This document shows positions 9,313-15,438 of a DNA stretch of 42,612 nucleotides, piece by piece. This DNA comes from Campylobacter troglodytis (GTDB taxonomy: Bacteria; Campylobacterota; Campylobacteria; Campylobacterales; Campylobacteraceae). Every line of letters begins with the position of its first letter. Positions within the stretch are counted from its first letter, which is position 1. The notes below the pieces were generated by a model that was not told the origin of the DNA, searched no databases, and saw only the letters and a list, made by a program, of their open reading frames with translations. Location of the stretch: contig NZ_QHLI01000023.1 of the NCBI RefSeq assembly GCF_006864425.1, forward strand, positions 1 through 42,612, in the 5' to 3' direction. The translations under genes and the position numbers were made by a program.

Positions 9313-10095
9313 ATGGCTGAGCTTATTGACTATGACTTGGAGGGGATTTATTATTTTATCCTTTTTGCAGTTGCCCTTGGTGCTGGCTTTATCGACTCAA
9401 TAGTAGGAGGAGGAGGCTTAATTACTCTGCCAGCACTCATGGCAGCAGGGATTCCTTCTCATCTAAGTTTAGCCACAAACAAGCTACAAAGTACCTTTGG
9501 CTCGCTAACTGCTACTCTTAGCTATTTTAAGGCAAGGACTATGAAGCATTTGGCTTGGGGGGTCATTTTTACGGCATTTGGAGCAGGAGCAGGATCAATC
9601 ACAGTGCTTTTTATAAACGATGAGCATTTAAAGCTAATCATCTTAATCTTCTTGGTTTTTACCTTTTTGTATATGGCCTTAAAGCCAAATTTAGGCAAGG
9701 AAAAAACAAAGCCAAGAATCAAAAATATCAAAATCTTTCACATCTTCATAGGCTTTAGCATAGGCTTTTATGATGGCTTTTTAGGACCTGGAACTGGAAG
9801 CTTTTTGATCTTTGCTTGCGTGATGCTACTTGGCTACAATCTCAAAGAAGCAAGCATAAACACAAAGATCCTAAATTTTACTAGCAATGCAGTAGCCTTG
9901 GCTGTTTTTTTGTACTTTTATAAGGTGCTTTGGCTTGTGGGCATCTTAATGGGGATAGGGCAAATGATAGGTGCCTTTTTGGGCTCAAAGCTTGTTTTAA
10001 AAACTGAGGGCAAATTTATAAAAGCCTTGTTTTTGGCTGTGGTCTTTGCTACCATTTGCAAGGTGGGCTGGGATTATTTTAGGCAGTTTTATTAA
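9313..10095 (+). CDS. TSUP (TauE/SafE, DUF81) family membrane permease
   Basis: Inner-membrane protein of 260 residues with about 8 hydrophobic segments. It shows the TSUP repeat signatures: FIDSIVGGGGLITLPALMAAGIP in the first half (about 25-47) and GFYDGFLGPGTGSFL in the second (about 154-168), closest to the YfcA group. Family members export or import sulfite, sulfoacetate or related sulphur/organic anions; the substrate of YfcA-like members is not established. The ATG at 9313 follows AAGGATGATTT; that segment is repeated immediately upstream. Monocistronic by layout. A hairpin of two CTTGAATTTAAA words lies 55 bp upstream and a 19-bp inverted repeat 24 bp downstream. Confidence 0.82.
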   Translation: MAELIDYDLEGIYYFILFAVALGAGFIDSIVGGGGLITLPALMAAGIPSHLSLATNKLQSTFGSLTATLSYFKARTMKHLAWGVIFTAFGAGAGSITVLFINDEHLKLIILIFLVFTFLYMALKPNLGKEKTKPRIKNIKIFHIFIGFSIGFYDGFLGPGTGSFLIFACVMLLGYNLKEASINTKILNFTSNAVALAVFLYFYKVLWLVGILMGIGQMIGAFLGSKLVLKTEGKFIKALFLAVVFATICKVGWDYFRQFY

Positions 10096-10118
10096 TTTAA
10101 GAAAAATGTAATGCCCTA

Positions 10119-10242
10119 TTTTTAAAAAACTATTTTTCATAAGCTTTTTTAAAGTATTGATTTCTTAGTCAAACTTGTCATTTTAGCAAAAAATATCCTT
10201 TGTCAAAGAGGCTACATTTTACAAAAAATAGTTTTTTAAAAA
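10119..10242. repeat. Perfect 19-bp inverted repeat spanning 124 bp
   Basis: TTTTTAAAAAACTATTTTT at 10119-10137 is the exact reverse complement of 10224-10242. The enclosed 86 bp contains TTGTCATTTTAGC and TTTGTCAAAGAG, and a TATGACA word follows. The layout looks like a small non-autonomous insertion or strong transcriptional barrier after the TSUP gene. No ORF inside. Confidence 0.6.
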
Positions 10243-10558
10243 CTACTCTTTGATAGCTTCAAAGCCTCAGTATGACATAGAACAAGGATTTTTGATAAAA
10301 TTTTAGCTTGAATTTAAGCTTAAATGAGCTTGAATTTATGGCTTTAAAATGAAGCTATCTTTGAATTTAAAAAGCTTGATCTTAAGAATTTAAAAGCTTT
10401 ATGCAAAGGCAAAGAATGTAAAAGGGCGAATTTTTTGAAAGATATGAAGTTTAGAGAATAAACATTTTGCCTTTTTCAAAAATAGCACAATGTAAAAGAT
10501 ATGATAAAATAGCGCTAAAAAAAGATTAATCATAAGAAAGTAGATTTAAGGATAAGTG

Positions 10559-11350
10559 ATGAGTTTAAAACCGACAGCCTTTATCTTTGCAGACATTAAC
10601 GGAGTAGGCAAAAGCACGCTTTATTATGATGAGCTTTTAAGAAATAAATACTTTGGCACACGCATAAATACTGATGAATTTGTCAGTAGTTTTGGAAGCT
10701 GGAAAGATCCAAAGGATCAATTTAAAGCAGCTAAAATAGCCTTAAAAGTGCGTCAAAACTGTATCAAAATGAAAACAAATTTTAACCAAGAAACAACACT
10801 TTGCGGTAAAAGCATACTTAGCCTTTTCAAAGAACTAAAAAGCAAGGGCTATAAAATTGAGCTTTATTATGTGGGTGTAAATACCCCACAAATCGCCAAA
10901 GAAAGAGTGAAAGCAAGAGTAGCAAAAGGCGGACACGGTGTTGATGAGTGCATCATTGATAAACGTTTTGATGAGTCTTTGCACAATCTTTTAAAGGTGT
11001 TTGAATTTTGCGACAAAATCATATTATTTGACAATACACAAGAATGTAAAAAGATTTTCAAATACGATAAAACAAGGCATTTCTTAGAAAATTTTATAAA
11101 CCCAAATGTCAAGTGGATTAATGAGAAAATTCTTTTAGTGTGTGAAAACTATGCTTTTATCAATGATTTAAACAAAAAAATTTCTTACTATCAAGACAAA
11201 GAAAGCCTTTTGCTCTTAGCATCAAAGCAAAGACTTCAAAATGAAATTCTTAAAGATTATGAAAATTTGATAAAACAAGGCTTGAAAATCGATAAAAAAA
11301 GCCTTAAAATCATCGAGGCTATTAAAAAAGCACAGTCTAAAACTAGATAA
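10559..11350 (+). CDS. Zeta-toxin family kinase (orphan)
   Basis: P-loop kinase of 263 residues. The Walker A motif INGVGKST follows FIFAD at the N-terminus; then come RINTDEFV (a zeta-type Asp), NQETTLCGKS (catalytic-type Glu/Thr), and a Lys/Arg-rich lid segment ERVKARVAKGGHGV characteristic of zeta/PezT-like UDP-N-acetylglucosamine kinases. Such toxins block cell-wall precursor use unless an epsilon/PezA antitoxin binds them. ATG 10559 lies 6 nt after AAGGA; a GTG at 10556 is the alternative. No small antitoxin ORF is visible on either side, so it may be a housekeeping-type or solitary zeta protein. An IS copy inserted directly after its stop codon. Confidence 0.78.
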   Translation: MSLKPTAFIFADINGVGKSTLYYDELLRNKYFGTRINTDEFVSSFGSWKDPKDQFKAAKIALKVRQNCIKMKTNFNQETTLCGKSILSLFKELKSKGYKIELYYVGVNTPQIAKERVKARVAKGGHGVDECIIDKRFDESLHNLLKVFEFCDKIILFDNTQECKKIFKYDKTRHFLENFINPNVKWINEKILLVCENYAFINDLNKKISYYQDKESLLLLASKQRLQNEILKDYENLIKQGLKIDKKSLKIIEAIKKAQSKTR

Positions 11351-11358
11351 TTCTACAA
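11351..11358. repeat. Left copy of 8-bp target site duplication
   Basis: TTCTACAA directly after the zeta stop codon, repeated at 12263-12270 on the other side of the IS element. Eight bp is the usual duplication of the IS1595 family. Confidence 0.7.
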
Positions 11359-11611
11359 GGCGATTGATACTTTTAGCTAAAATGAGCTAGGATTTTTCCT
11401 AATCAATGTTAACAAAATTTTATACAAATTTTCATTCTTAACTTTGACATTGTATCTAAATTCACTCTCTTTCAAATGAAGGTAGAAAAATTCCCTTGCC
11501 GTGAAACTAACTTAATCTAGCCTTTGTAAGGTCCTCAGAAATTCACAATTTTGTTGATATGATTTCGTCCGTTTGCAAACTCGAATTTAACGTGTTTGAC
11601 CCTGTAACTTT

Positions 11612-11654
11612 GCTCCTTCTACTACACAGTTGCAAGACGAAACGAAGTAAAAAA
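11612..11654 (-). repeat. Short insert C in the IS transposase, after the ALVD codons
   Basis: On the minus strand it begins TTTTTTACTTCGTTTCGTC and ends TGTGTAGTAGAAGGAGC, separating GTG-GAT (VD) from GGA-GC. The relic at 31 kb has a related insert at exactly the same codon. Confidence 0.6.
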
Positions 11655-11796
11655 TCCACCAAGGCACCGTAGGCTTTAAGCTTATCGCTGTAAATTTCAC
11701 TTTCTTCAAGCTCTGAAACGTCCTTTATTATAGGCAGTAGCTCTTTGGCAGAGCAAGTGCTTGAGCGTATAAACTCGTGCGATTGCGTTTTAACAA

Positions 11797-11839
11797 GCCT
11801 TTTGCTTGCAGTTACAAGACGAGTAGCACGAAGTAAAAA
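11797..11839 (-). repeat. Short insert B in the IS transposase, after KTPVF
   Basis: On the minus strand: TTTTTACTTCGTGCTACTCG to GTAACTGCAAGCAAAAGGC. Removing 37 nt between TTT and GGC restores the canonical KTPVFGLLKR reading of the family, which fixes the insert boundaries. Confidence 0.65.
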
Positions 11840-11892
11840 CACAGGTGTCTTTTTTCCAGCCCCACGCCCCCTTTTTCCACGCACTCTGCGAA

Positions 11893-11936
11893 CCCCTTCT
11901 GCTAGCAGTTGCAAGACGAGTAGCACGAAGTAAAAA
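11893..11936 (-). repeat. Short insert A in the IS transposase, after the first KTPVF
   Basis: Nearly identical to insert B, starting 96 bp away. A plus B flank a duplicated RVRGKRGRGAGKKTPVF segment, as expected from unequal crossing-over between inserts at two different sites. Confidence 0.65.
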
Positions 11937-12262
11937 CACAGGCGTTTTTAGCTCCACGCCCACGCTTTCCACGCACACCACCGAAGTAGCTCTCATCGAC
12001 TTCAACCACTCATTTTCTAAAGAAACTTCGTTTTGCTAATTTTTTCGCATTCTTTAAGGGTTAAAAGCTTGCTGCACAATTGCATTCACGCAAGGGCGAG
12101 AAACCTTGCACAAAACAGCGATTTTGCTTACGCAAATATCAGCACAAAAGCATTCTACAATTGATTAAATTTTCGCTTTTAAATATAGGGCAAAAATATA
12201 TACTAAGATCGATTTTACCAAGCTTTGGGCTGTAATTATATTAGCTAAAAGTATCAATCGCC

Positions 12263-12270
12263 TTCTACAA
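12263..12270. repeat. Right copy of 8-bp target site duplication
   Basis: TTCTACAA, identical to 11351-11358. Confidence 0.7.
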
Positions 12271-12355
12271 TTCTATACCTACCAAAAAATGTGAATGAAA
12301 GGGCTACATTCTATGAGAGTTTGCAAGGATAAAAATGATTTTGTCATATTTAAAG

Positions 12356-12399
12356 ATATAAAAAGATTGAATTTAAGTTAAGCTTAAGATCTTTAAAAA
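12356..12399. repeat. 44-bp direct repeat, left copy
   Basis: Starts ATATAAAAAGATTGAATTTA; an exact second copy lies at 12783-12826. The two bracket 383 bp that contain an IS relic. Confidence 0.8.
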
Positions 12400-12402
12400 C
12401 TT

Positions 12403-12776
12403 GACACAAGATACTCTAATAGGATTTTCCCTTATCAACTTTAATAAAATTTGATAAAGATTTTCTCCTAAATGTTTCGTATTATATATGAATTCTATTT
12501 CTTTTAAATGAATAACAAAATTTTCTTTTTTTATCCCACGAAATTTGGCAAGTTTCAATTTCGCAAACTTTTGCTTGCAGTTACAAGAGTGCGAAGTAAA
12601 AAATACTTCAAAATTCCTTAAATTTCTTTTGAGACAATGAGGGAATGTATCATATATTTGTTTTTCATAGGCATTAACTTAAAAACCTTTCAGTTTGGTT
12701 TAAGTTTAATTGAGCCTTTTCATTCAACTCTTTATACCTTAAAATAATCTTGTATCACATTAAGATATCTTGAGCC
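12403..12776 (-). mobile_element. Short IS1595-type relic lying between 44-bp direct repeats
   Basis: One end reads ACAAGATACTCTAATAGG, the counterpart of GGCTCAAGATACTCTAATA at 30945; the other end is TTGAGCC (12770-12776). The minus strand encodes the transposase C-terminus (FAKLKLAKFRGIKKENF, then VIHLKEIEFIYN and LYQILLKLIRENP). Upstream of it a short insert (12568-12604) joins this directly to the N-terminal FEVF region, so most of the ORF is deleted. Confidence 0.65.
12568..12604 (-). repeat. Short insert D at a deletion junction in the relic
   Basis: Minus strand TTTTTTACTTCGCACTCTTG to TAACTGCAAGCAAAAG. Its left flank (GAAGTATTT) is the N-terminal site, its right flank (TTTGCGAAA) the C-terminal site, consistent with recombination between two inserts. 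Confidence 0.6.
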
Positions 12777-12782
12777 TAAAAA

Positions 12783-12826
12783 ATATAAAAAGATTGAATT
12801 TAAGTTAAGCTTAAGATCTTTAAAAA
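12783..12826. repeat. 44-bp direct repeat, right copy
   Basis: Exact copy of 12356-12399. Confidence 0.8.
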
Positions 12827-12896
12827 GCCTTTTAAATTCAAGCAAAAATTTTTATCAAGATAGTATTGTAGCGAGGGTATAGTTTAAAATGAAACT

Positions 12897-12920
12897 AGGC
12901 TTGAATTTATATTCAAGCCT
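12897..12920 (-). terminator. Hairpin downstream of ahpC
   Basis: AGGCTTGAAT, loop TTAT, ATTCAAGCCT: a perfect 10-bp stem 57 bp past the ahpC stop, followed on the minus strand by a weak T-rich stretch. The arms are the CTTGAAT word in inverted pair. Confidence 0.5.
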
Positions 12921-12976
12921 TTGAGTGTGTTTTACTCCTTTAAGCTTGATTAAAGAAGTATTTATTTAAGTTAGTT

Positions 12977-13573
12977 TTAAAGAGTGGTAGCGTGAGCGGA
13001 TAGATAATCAGCCACTCCCTTAGGATTAGCCTTCATACCTGCATCGCCCTTGTTCCAACCAGCAGGGCAAACCTCGCCGTGCTCGTTGGTAAAGAGCATA
13101 GTATCTACCATTCTAAGCATTTCATCGATGTTTCTGCCAAGGGGCATATCATTAATCACAGCGTGGCGCACAGTGCCGTCTTTGTCTATTAAAAAGGATC
13201 CACGAAGGGAAACAGCCTCATCAAAAAGCACATCAAAGGCACGAGCCCACTCTTTTTTCAAATCAGCCACCAAAGGAAACTGCACATTGCCTATGCCGCC
13301 ATTATTAATGGGGGTATTTTTCCAAGCAAAATGCGAAAACTCATTATCGCAGCTAACGCCTATGACCTCTATGCCTCTATCTTTAAAATCCTTATATCTT
13401 TTGTCAAAGGCAATGATCTCGCTTGGGCAAACAAAGGTAAAATCCTTTGGGTAGAAGAACACAACCAAGCCCTTTTTGCCTATGTTTTTATAGAGGCTAA
13501 AATCCTCAACTATCTTGTTATCTCCTAAAACGGCTGTAGCTTTTAGCTCTGCAACCTTTTTGGTAACTAGCAT
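12977..13573 (-). CDS. ahpC: Typical 2-Cys peroxiredoxin, alkyl hydroperoxide reductase
   Basis: Cytosolic peroxidase of 198 residues that reduces H2O2, organic peroxides and peroxynitrite. The peroxidatic cysteine is in FYPKDFTFVCPSE (about Cys49), the resolving cysteine in HGEVCPAGW (about Cys170), the expected arrangement for AhpC/Prx1. Campylobacters lack AhpF, so reduction is presumably by the thioredoxin system. ATG 13573 follows AAGGAG at 8 nt. A 19-bp palindrome overlaps the -10 box, suggesting repression by a metal-dependent regulator; PerR is the known peroxide repressor of ahpC in C. jejuni. A hairpin follows the stop codon. Full length and normal. Confidence 0.93.
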   Translation of the reverse strand: MLVTKKVAELKATAVLGDNKIVEDFSLYKNIGKKGLVVFFYPKDFTFVCPSEIIAFDKRYKDFKDRGIEVIGVSCDNEFSHFAWKNTPINNGGIGNVQFPLVADLKKEWARAFDVLFDEAVSLRGSFLIDKDGTVRHAVINDMPLGRNIDEMLRMVDTMLFTNEHGEVCPAGWNKGDAGMKANPKGVADYLSAHATTL

Positions 13574-13600
13574 TTTTTCTCCTTAGGTAAAAATTATTGC

Positions 13601-13619
13601 AAGTGAAATTATATCACTT
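13601..13619 (-). promoter_or_regulatory. ahpC promoter with overlapping palindromic operator
   Basis: AAGTGA-AATTATA-TCACTT is a perfect inverted repeat whose centre contains the minus-strand TATAAT (13613-13608). A third arm, TAAGTGA, follows at about 13637. The placement over the -10 box fits repression; PerR binding is inferred from C. jejuni, not demonstrated. Confidence 0.5.
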
Positions 13620-13639
13620 AGACAGTAAATAAACGATAA

Positions 13640-14397
13640 GTGAGATATAAAAAATTTAGCTTATTTTGAAAAAAATATTTTAAAATAAAAAAGAACTTCT
13701 TGTTTTAAGGTGTTTCATAGCACAAAGGACTTTTTTAATTTTCATTTTATCAAATTCAAGCTTTTTTGCAAAAAGAAGGGCTTAAATTTAAAGTAAAATT
13801 AATATGTTTTTCTTTTGTAATTTTAAGTAACTAAGCTTACAAGCAGATCTCAATAAAATAGCTAAGTAAGGGCTAAATTTAAGATAAAAGCCCCTAAAAA
13901 GCCTTAAAATAACAACAGTTACTTTAAAATTAAACCCGTAAAAACAAAGCTATTCATTAAAACTTAAAAGAAACTAAAAATTCACATAAAAAGGGCTTAT
14001 GCAAGAGGCATTTTATATCAAAATTTTATAAAATTGATAAAAACTATCCTCTCGTAGCTAGTTATTTTTCTGCTTTATTTTGAAAATTTATATTAAATTT
14101 ATGTGGAATTTTTGGCTTGAATTTAAGCTTTTTATATCACGCTAGATCAGCCTTTAAGTTGGCTTTTAAGCAAGGATAATTTAAGAAGTTTTTAAAATGT
14201 AGGTTTGAAAGGCTTGATTTAAAAGGCTAAAGCATTCACAAAGAAATTAGCTGAAAGAGCTTTGTCTAAATTTAAGACAGTAAAGTTTTTGGCAGTTAAA
14301 AGGTGAAATATTAAATTTAGCTTAAATTGATCATTTAAAAAGGTGTTGATACTTGCTCTTTTAAGCAAAAGTGCTAAAAAGAGATCTTTTAGCCTTA
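13640..14397. other. Gene-poor intergenic region
   Basis: AT-rich sequence with no credible gene. The 96-codon minus-strand ORF at 14219-14509 lies partly in an inverted-repeat element and has no recognisable domain or start signal. Confidence 0.4.
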
Positions 14398-14530
14398 GCT
14401 CAATATGACAAAAGAAGGTTGTCATATTGAGCGTTGAGAAAAATCTCAAGTCCCCAAAAGAGATATTTCGTTTTCTACGAAAACTCAATATGACAATACT
14501 ACTTGTCATACTAAGCGTAGCGAAGAGTGT
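14398..14530. repeat. Composite inverted repeat with TGTCATATTGAGC arms
   Basis: Two nested pairs: GCTCAATATGACA (14398-14410) with TGTCATATTGAGC (14420-14432), and CTCAATATGACAA (14484-14496) with TTGTCATACTAAG (14503-14515), the latter followed by AGCGTAGCGAAGAG. The word TGTCAT-TGAGCG-AGCGAAG is a dispersed repeat type seen in many bacterial genomes. A decayed relative lies near 31.85 kb. Confidence 0.6.
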
Positions 14531-14632
14531 GTAGATGATAGAAACTATTTTAAAAATAGCGATATTGATTTTACAGCTAGAACGAAAACTTTTTAAGCTC
14601 TTTAACTAGCGACATTTCATAAAAAACCACTT

Positions 14633-14702
14633 AGGCTATAACAAGTCCCCGCTTAAGCCTTGCTTAAATACTATCTTTACCGAAAGTAGCGGGGCTTTCG
14701 GT
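14633..14702 (+). ncRNA. Two leader hairpins with complementary loops before a small HTH gene
   Basis: Hairpin 1: AGGCT (14633-14637) pairs with AGCCT (14656-14660), loop containing CCCCGCT (14647-14653). Hairpin 2: ACCGAAAG (14679-14686) pairs with CTTTCGGT (14695-14702), loop TAGCGGGG. The loops are complementary over seven bases (CCCCGCT with AGCGGGG), allowing a kissing complex or an alternative long-range pairing. It ends 15 nt before the start of the HTH gene. Whether it is a 5' leader regulator or an independent RNA is open. Confidence 0.45.
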
Positions 14703-14717
14703 GCAAAAGGTTAAAAA

Positions 14718-14921
14718 ATGGATACAAAAGAAGTTTCAAGGCTTATCAAGCAAGCAGGTTTTAAAAATAAAAGCGAATTTGCAAAGATAATGAGCTTAAA
14801 TGAGGTTACTGTGAATTTTTGGGGTAATAAAACTCCAGCGTGGCTTAAACAAGTTTTAGAATGGCATTTTAAAGCGCAAAAATTTGACGAGATGAAAGAA
14901 TTTTTTGAAAAAAAATTTTAG
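14718..14921 (+). CDS. Small helix-turn-helix-like protein, function unknown
   Basis: A 67-residue basic protein. Residues about 4-40 read as a compact helix-turn-helix (VSRLIKQAGFKNKSEFAKIM, then LNEVTVNFWGN), like small XRE/phage-type DNA-binding proteins; the rest (about 45-67) is a Lys/Glu-rich helix. ATG 14718 has AAAAGG about 10 nt upstream. It sits alone in accessory DNA between an inverted-repeat element and an IS relic, with a structured leader just before it, which favours a remnant of a mobile element regulator. No partner gene is present. A functional small regulator is equally possible. Confidence 0.6.
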   Translation: MDTKEVSRLIKQAGFKNKSEFAKIMSLNEVTVNFWGNKTPAWLKQVLEWHFKAQKFDEMKEFFEKKF

Positions 14922-15022
14922 CGTTTTAACTTTTTTTCAAGCTCGTTTAATTTTTGCTTGATTTTGTAAAGTTTTTTAAAATTTAAAACATAAGCAAAAA
15001 CAACGCAAAGTAAAGCTATCAA
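14918..15022 (-). pseudogene. Possible remnant of a small membrane/coiled-coil protein
   Basis: The minus strand reads LLIALLCVVFAYVLNF followed by KKLYKIKQKLNELEKKLKR and a stop overlapping the end of the HTH gene: a hydrophobic helix then a basic amphipathic helix, the pattern of many small phage-like membrane proteins. Upstream there is an in-frame stop and no ATG, so only a TTG start or a truncated relic is possible. Confidence 0.3.
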
Positions 15023-15124
15023 CAGACTAGTTTATATCATCTTAGAAAAGGAAGCAAAGGCACATTAGCGAGTAAAGCATAGTGCAAATGGGTTTGCAAA
15101 GGGATGAAATTACATAAATAGATA

Positions 15125-15287
15125 ATTTCTAATCTTATGTAAAATTTAGCTTAGCTAAATTTAGGGTCCTTAAAAGAGCAAATTTTGTCCTTCATTTAAA
15201 AGAAATTAAGACAAAAACTTTAGGACAAATTTTCATCAAAATTTATTAAAATTGATAAGAGAAAATCCTATTAAGTTTAATTAAGCC
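15125..15287 (+). mobile_element. C-terminal relic of an IS1595-type transposase
   Basis: Plus strand reads LAKF then VLKRANFVLHLKEI, followed by a frameshifted tail and TTAAGCC at the end, the degraded counterpart of TTGAGCC. Only the last part of the element is left. Confidence 0.55.
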
Positions 15288-15438
15288 ATTTCTTTGGTAA
15301 GCGAAGTTTTTTATAAAATAGAGATCTTCGCCTTTTTTCAAAGGGTTAAAAATGAAGCAATTGTGTAATAAATCAACACTGTTTTTTAAAGAGCCTTTTT
15401 GACAAGGATCTTAAATTTAAGCTTCTCTAAACTCAGTT

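Larger units (their letters stand above)
11359..12262 (-). mobile_element. IS1595-type element with intact ends and a degenerate transposase
   Basis: 904 bp bounded by perfect 22-bp inverted repeats beginning GGCGATTGATAC and ending TTTTAGCTAA on the inside, with TTCTACAA duplicated on both flanks. The minus strand carries an ISXO2-like transposase in pieces: an HTH segment (VSKIAVLCKVSRP, near 12100), VDESYFGGVRGKRGRGA, KTPVF, then a second RVRGKRGRGAGKKTPVF, then SAKELLPIIKD, IYSDKLKAYGALVD, YRVKHVKFEFANG, and a C-terminal FYLHLKESEFRYN ... LIRKNPSSF end. Three short inserts, a 96-bp tandem duplication, nonsense codons near 11530 and frameshifts inactivate it. Intact ends with a dead ORF suggest mobilisation in trans or decay after insertion. 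Confidence 0.8.

Noticed and set aside
11543-12039. Several overlapping 60-127-codon ORFs on both strands
   Set aside because: These are fragments and shadows of the degenerate IS transposase and its short inserts, not separate genes.
14219-14509. 96-codon minus-strand ORF
   Set aside because: Overlaps an inverted-repeat element, has no start signal and no domain.
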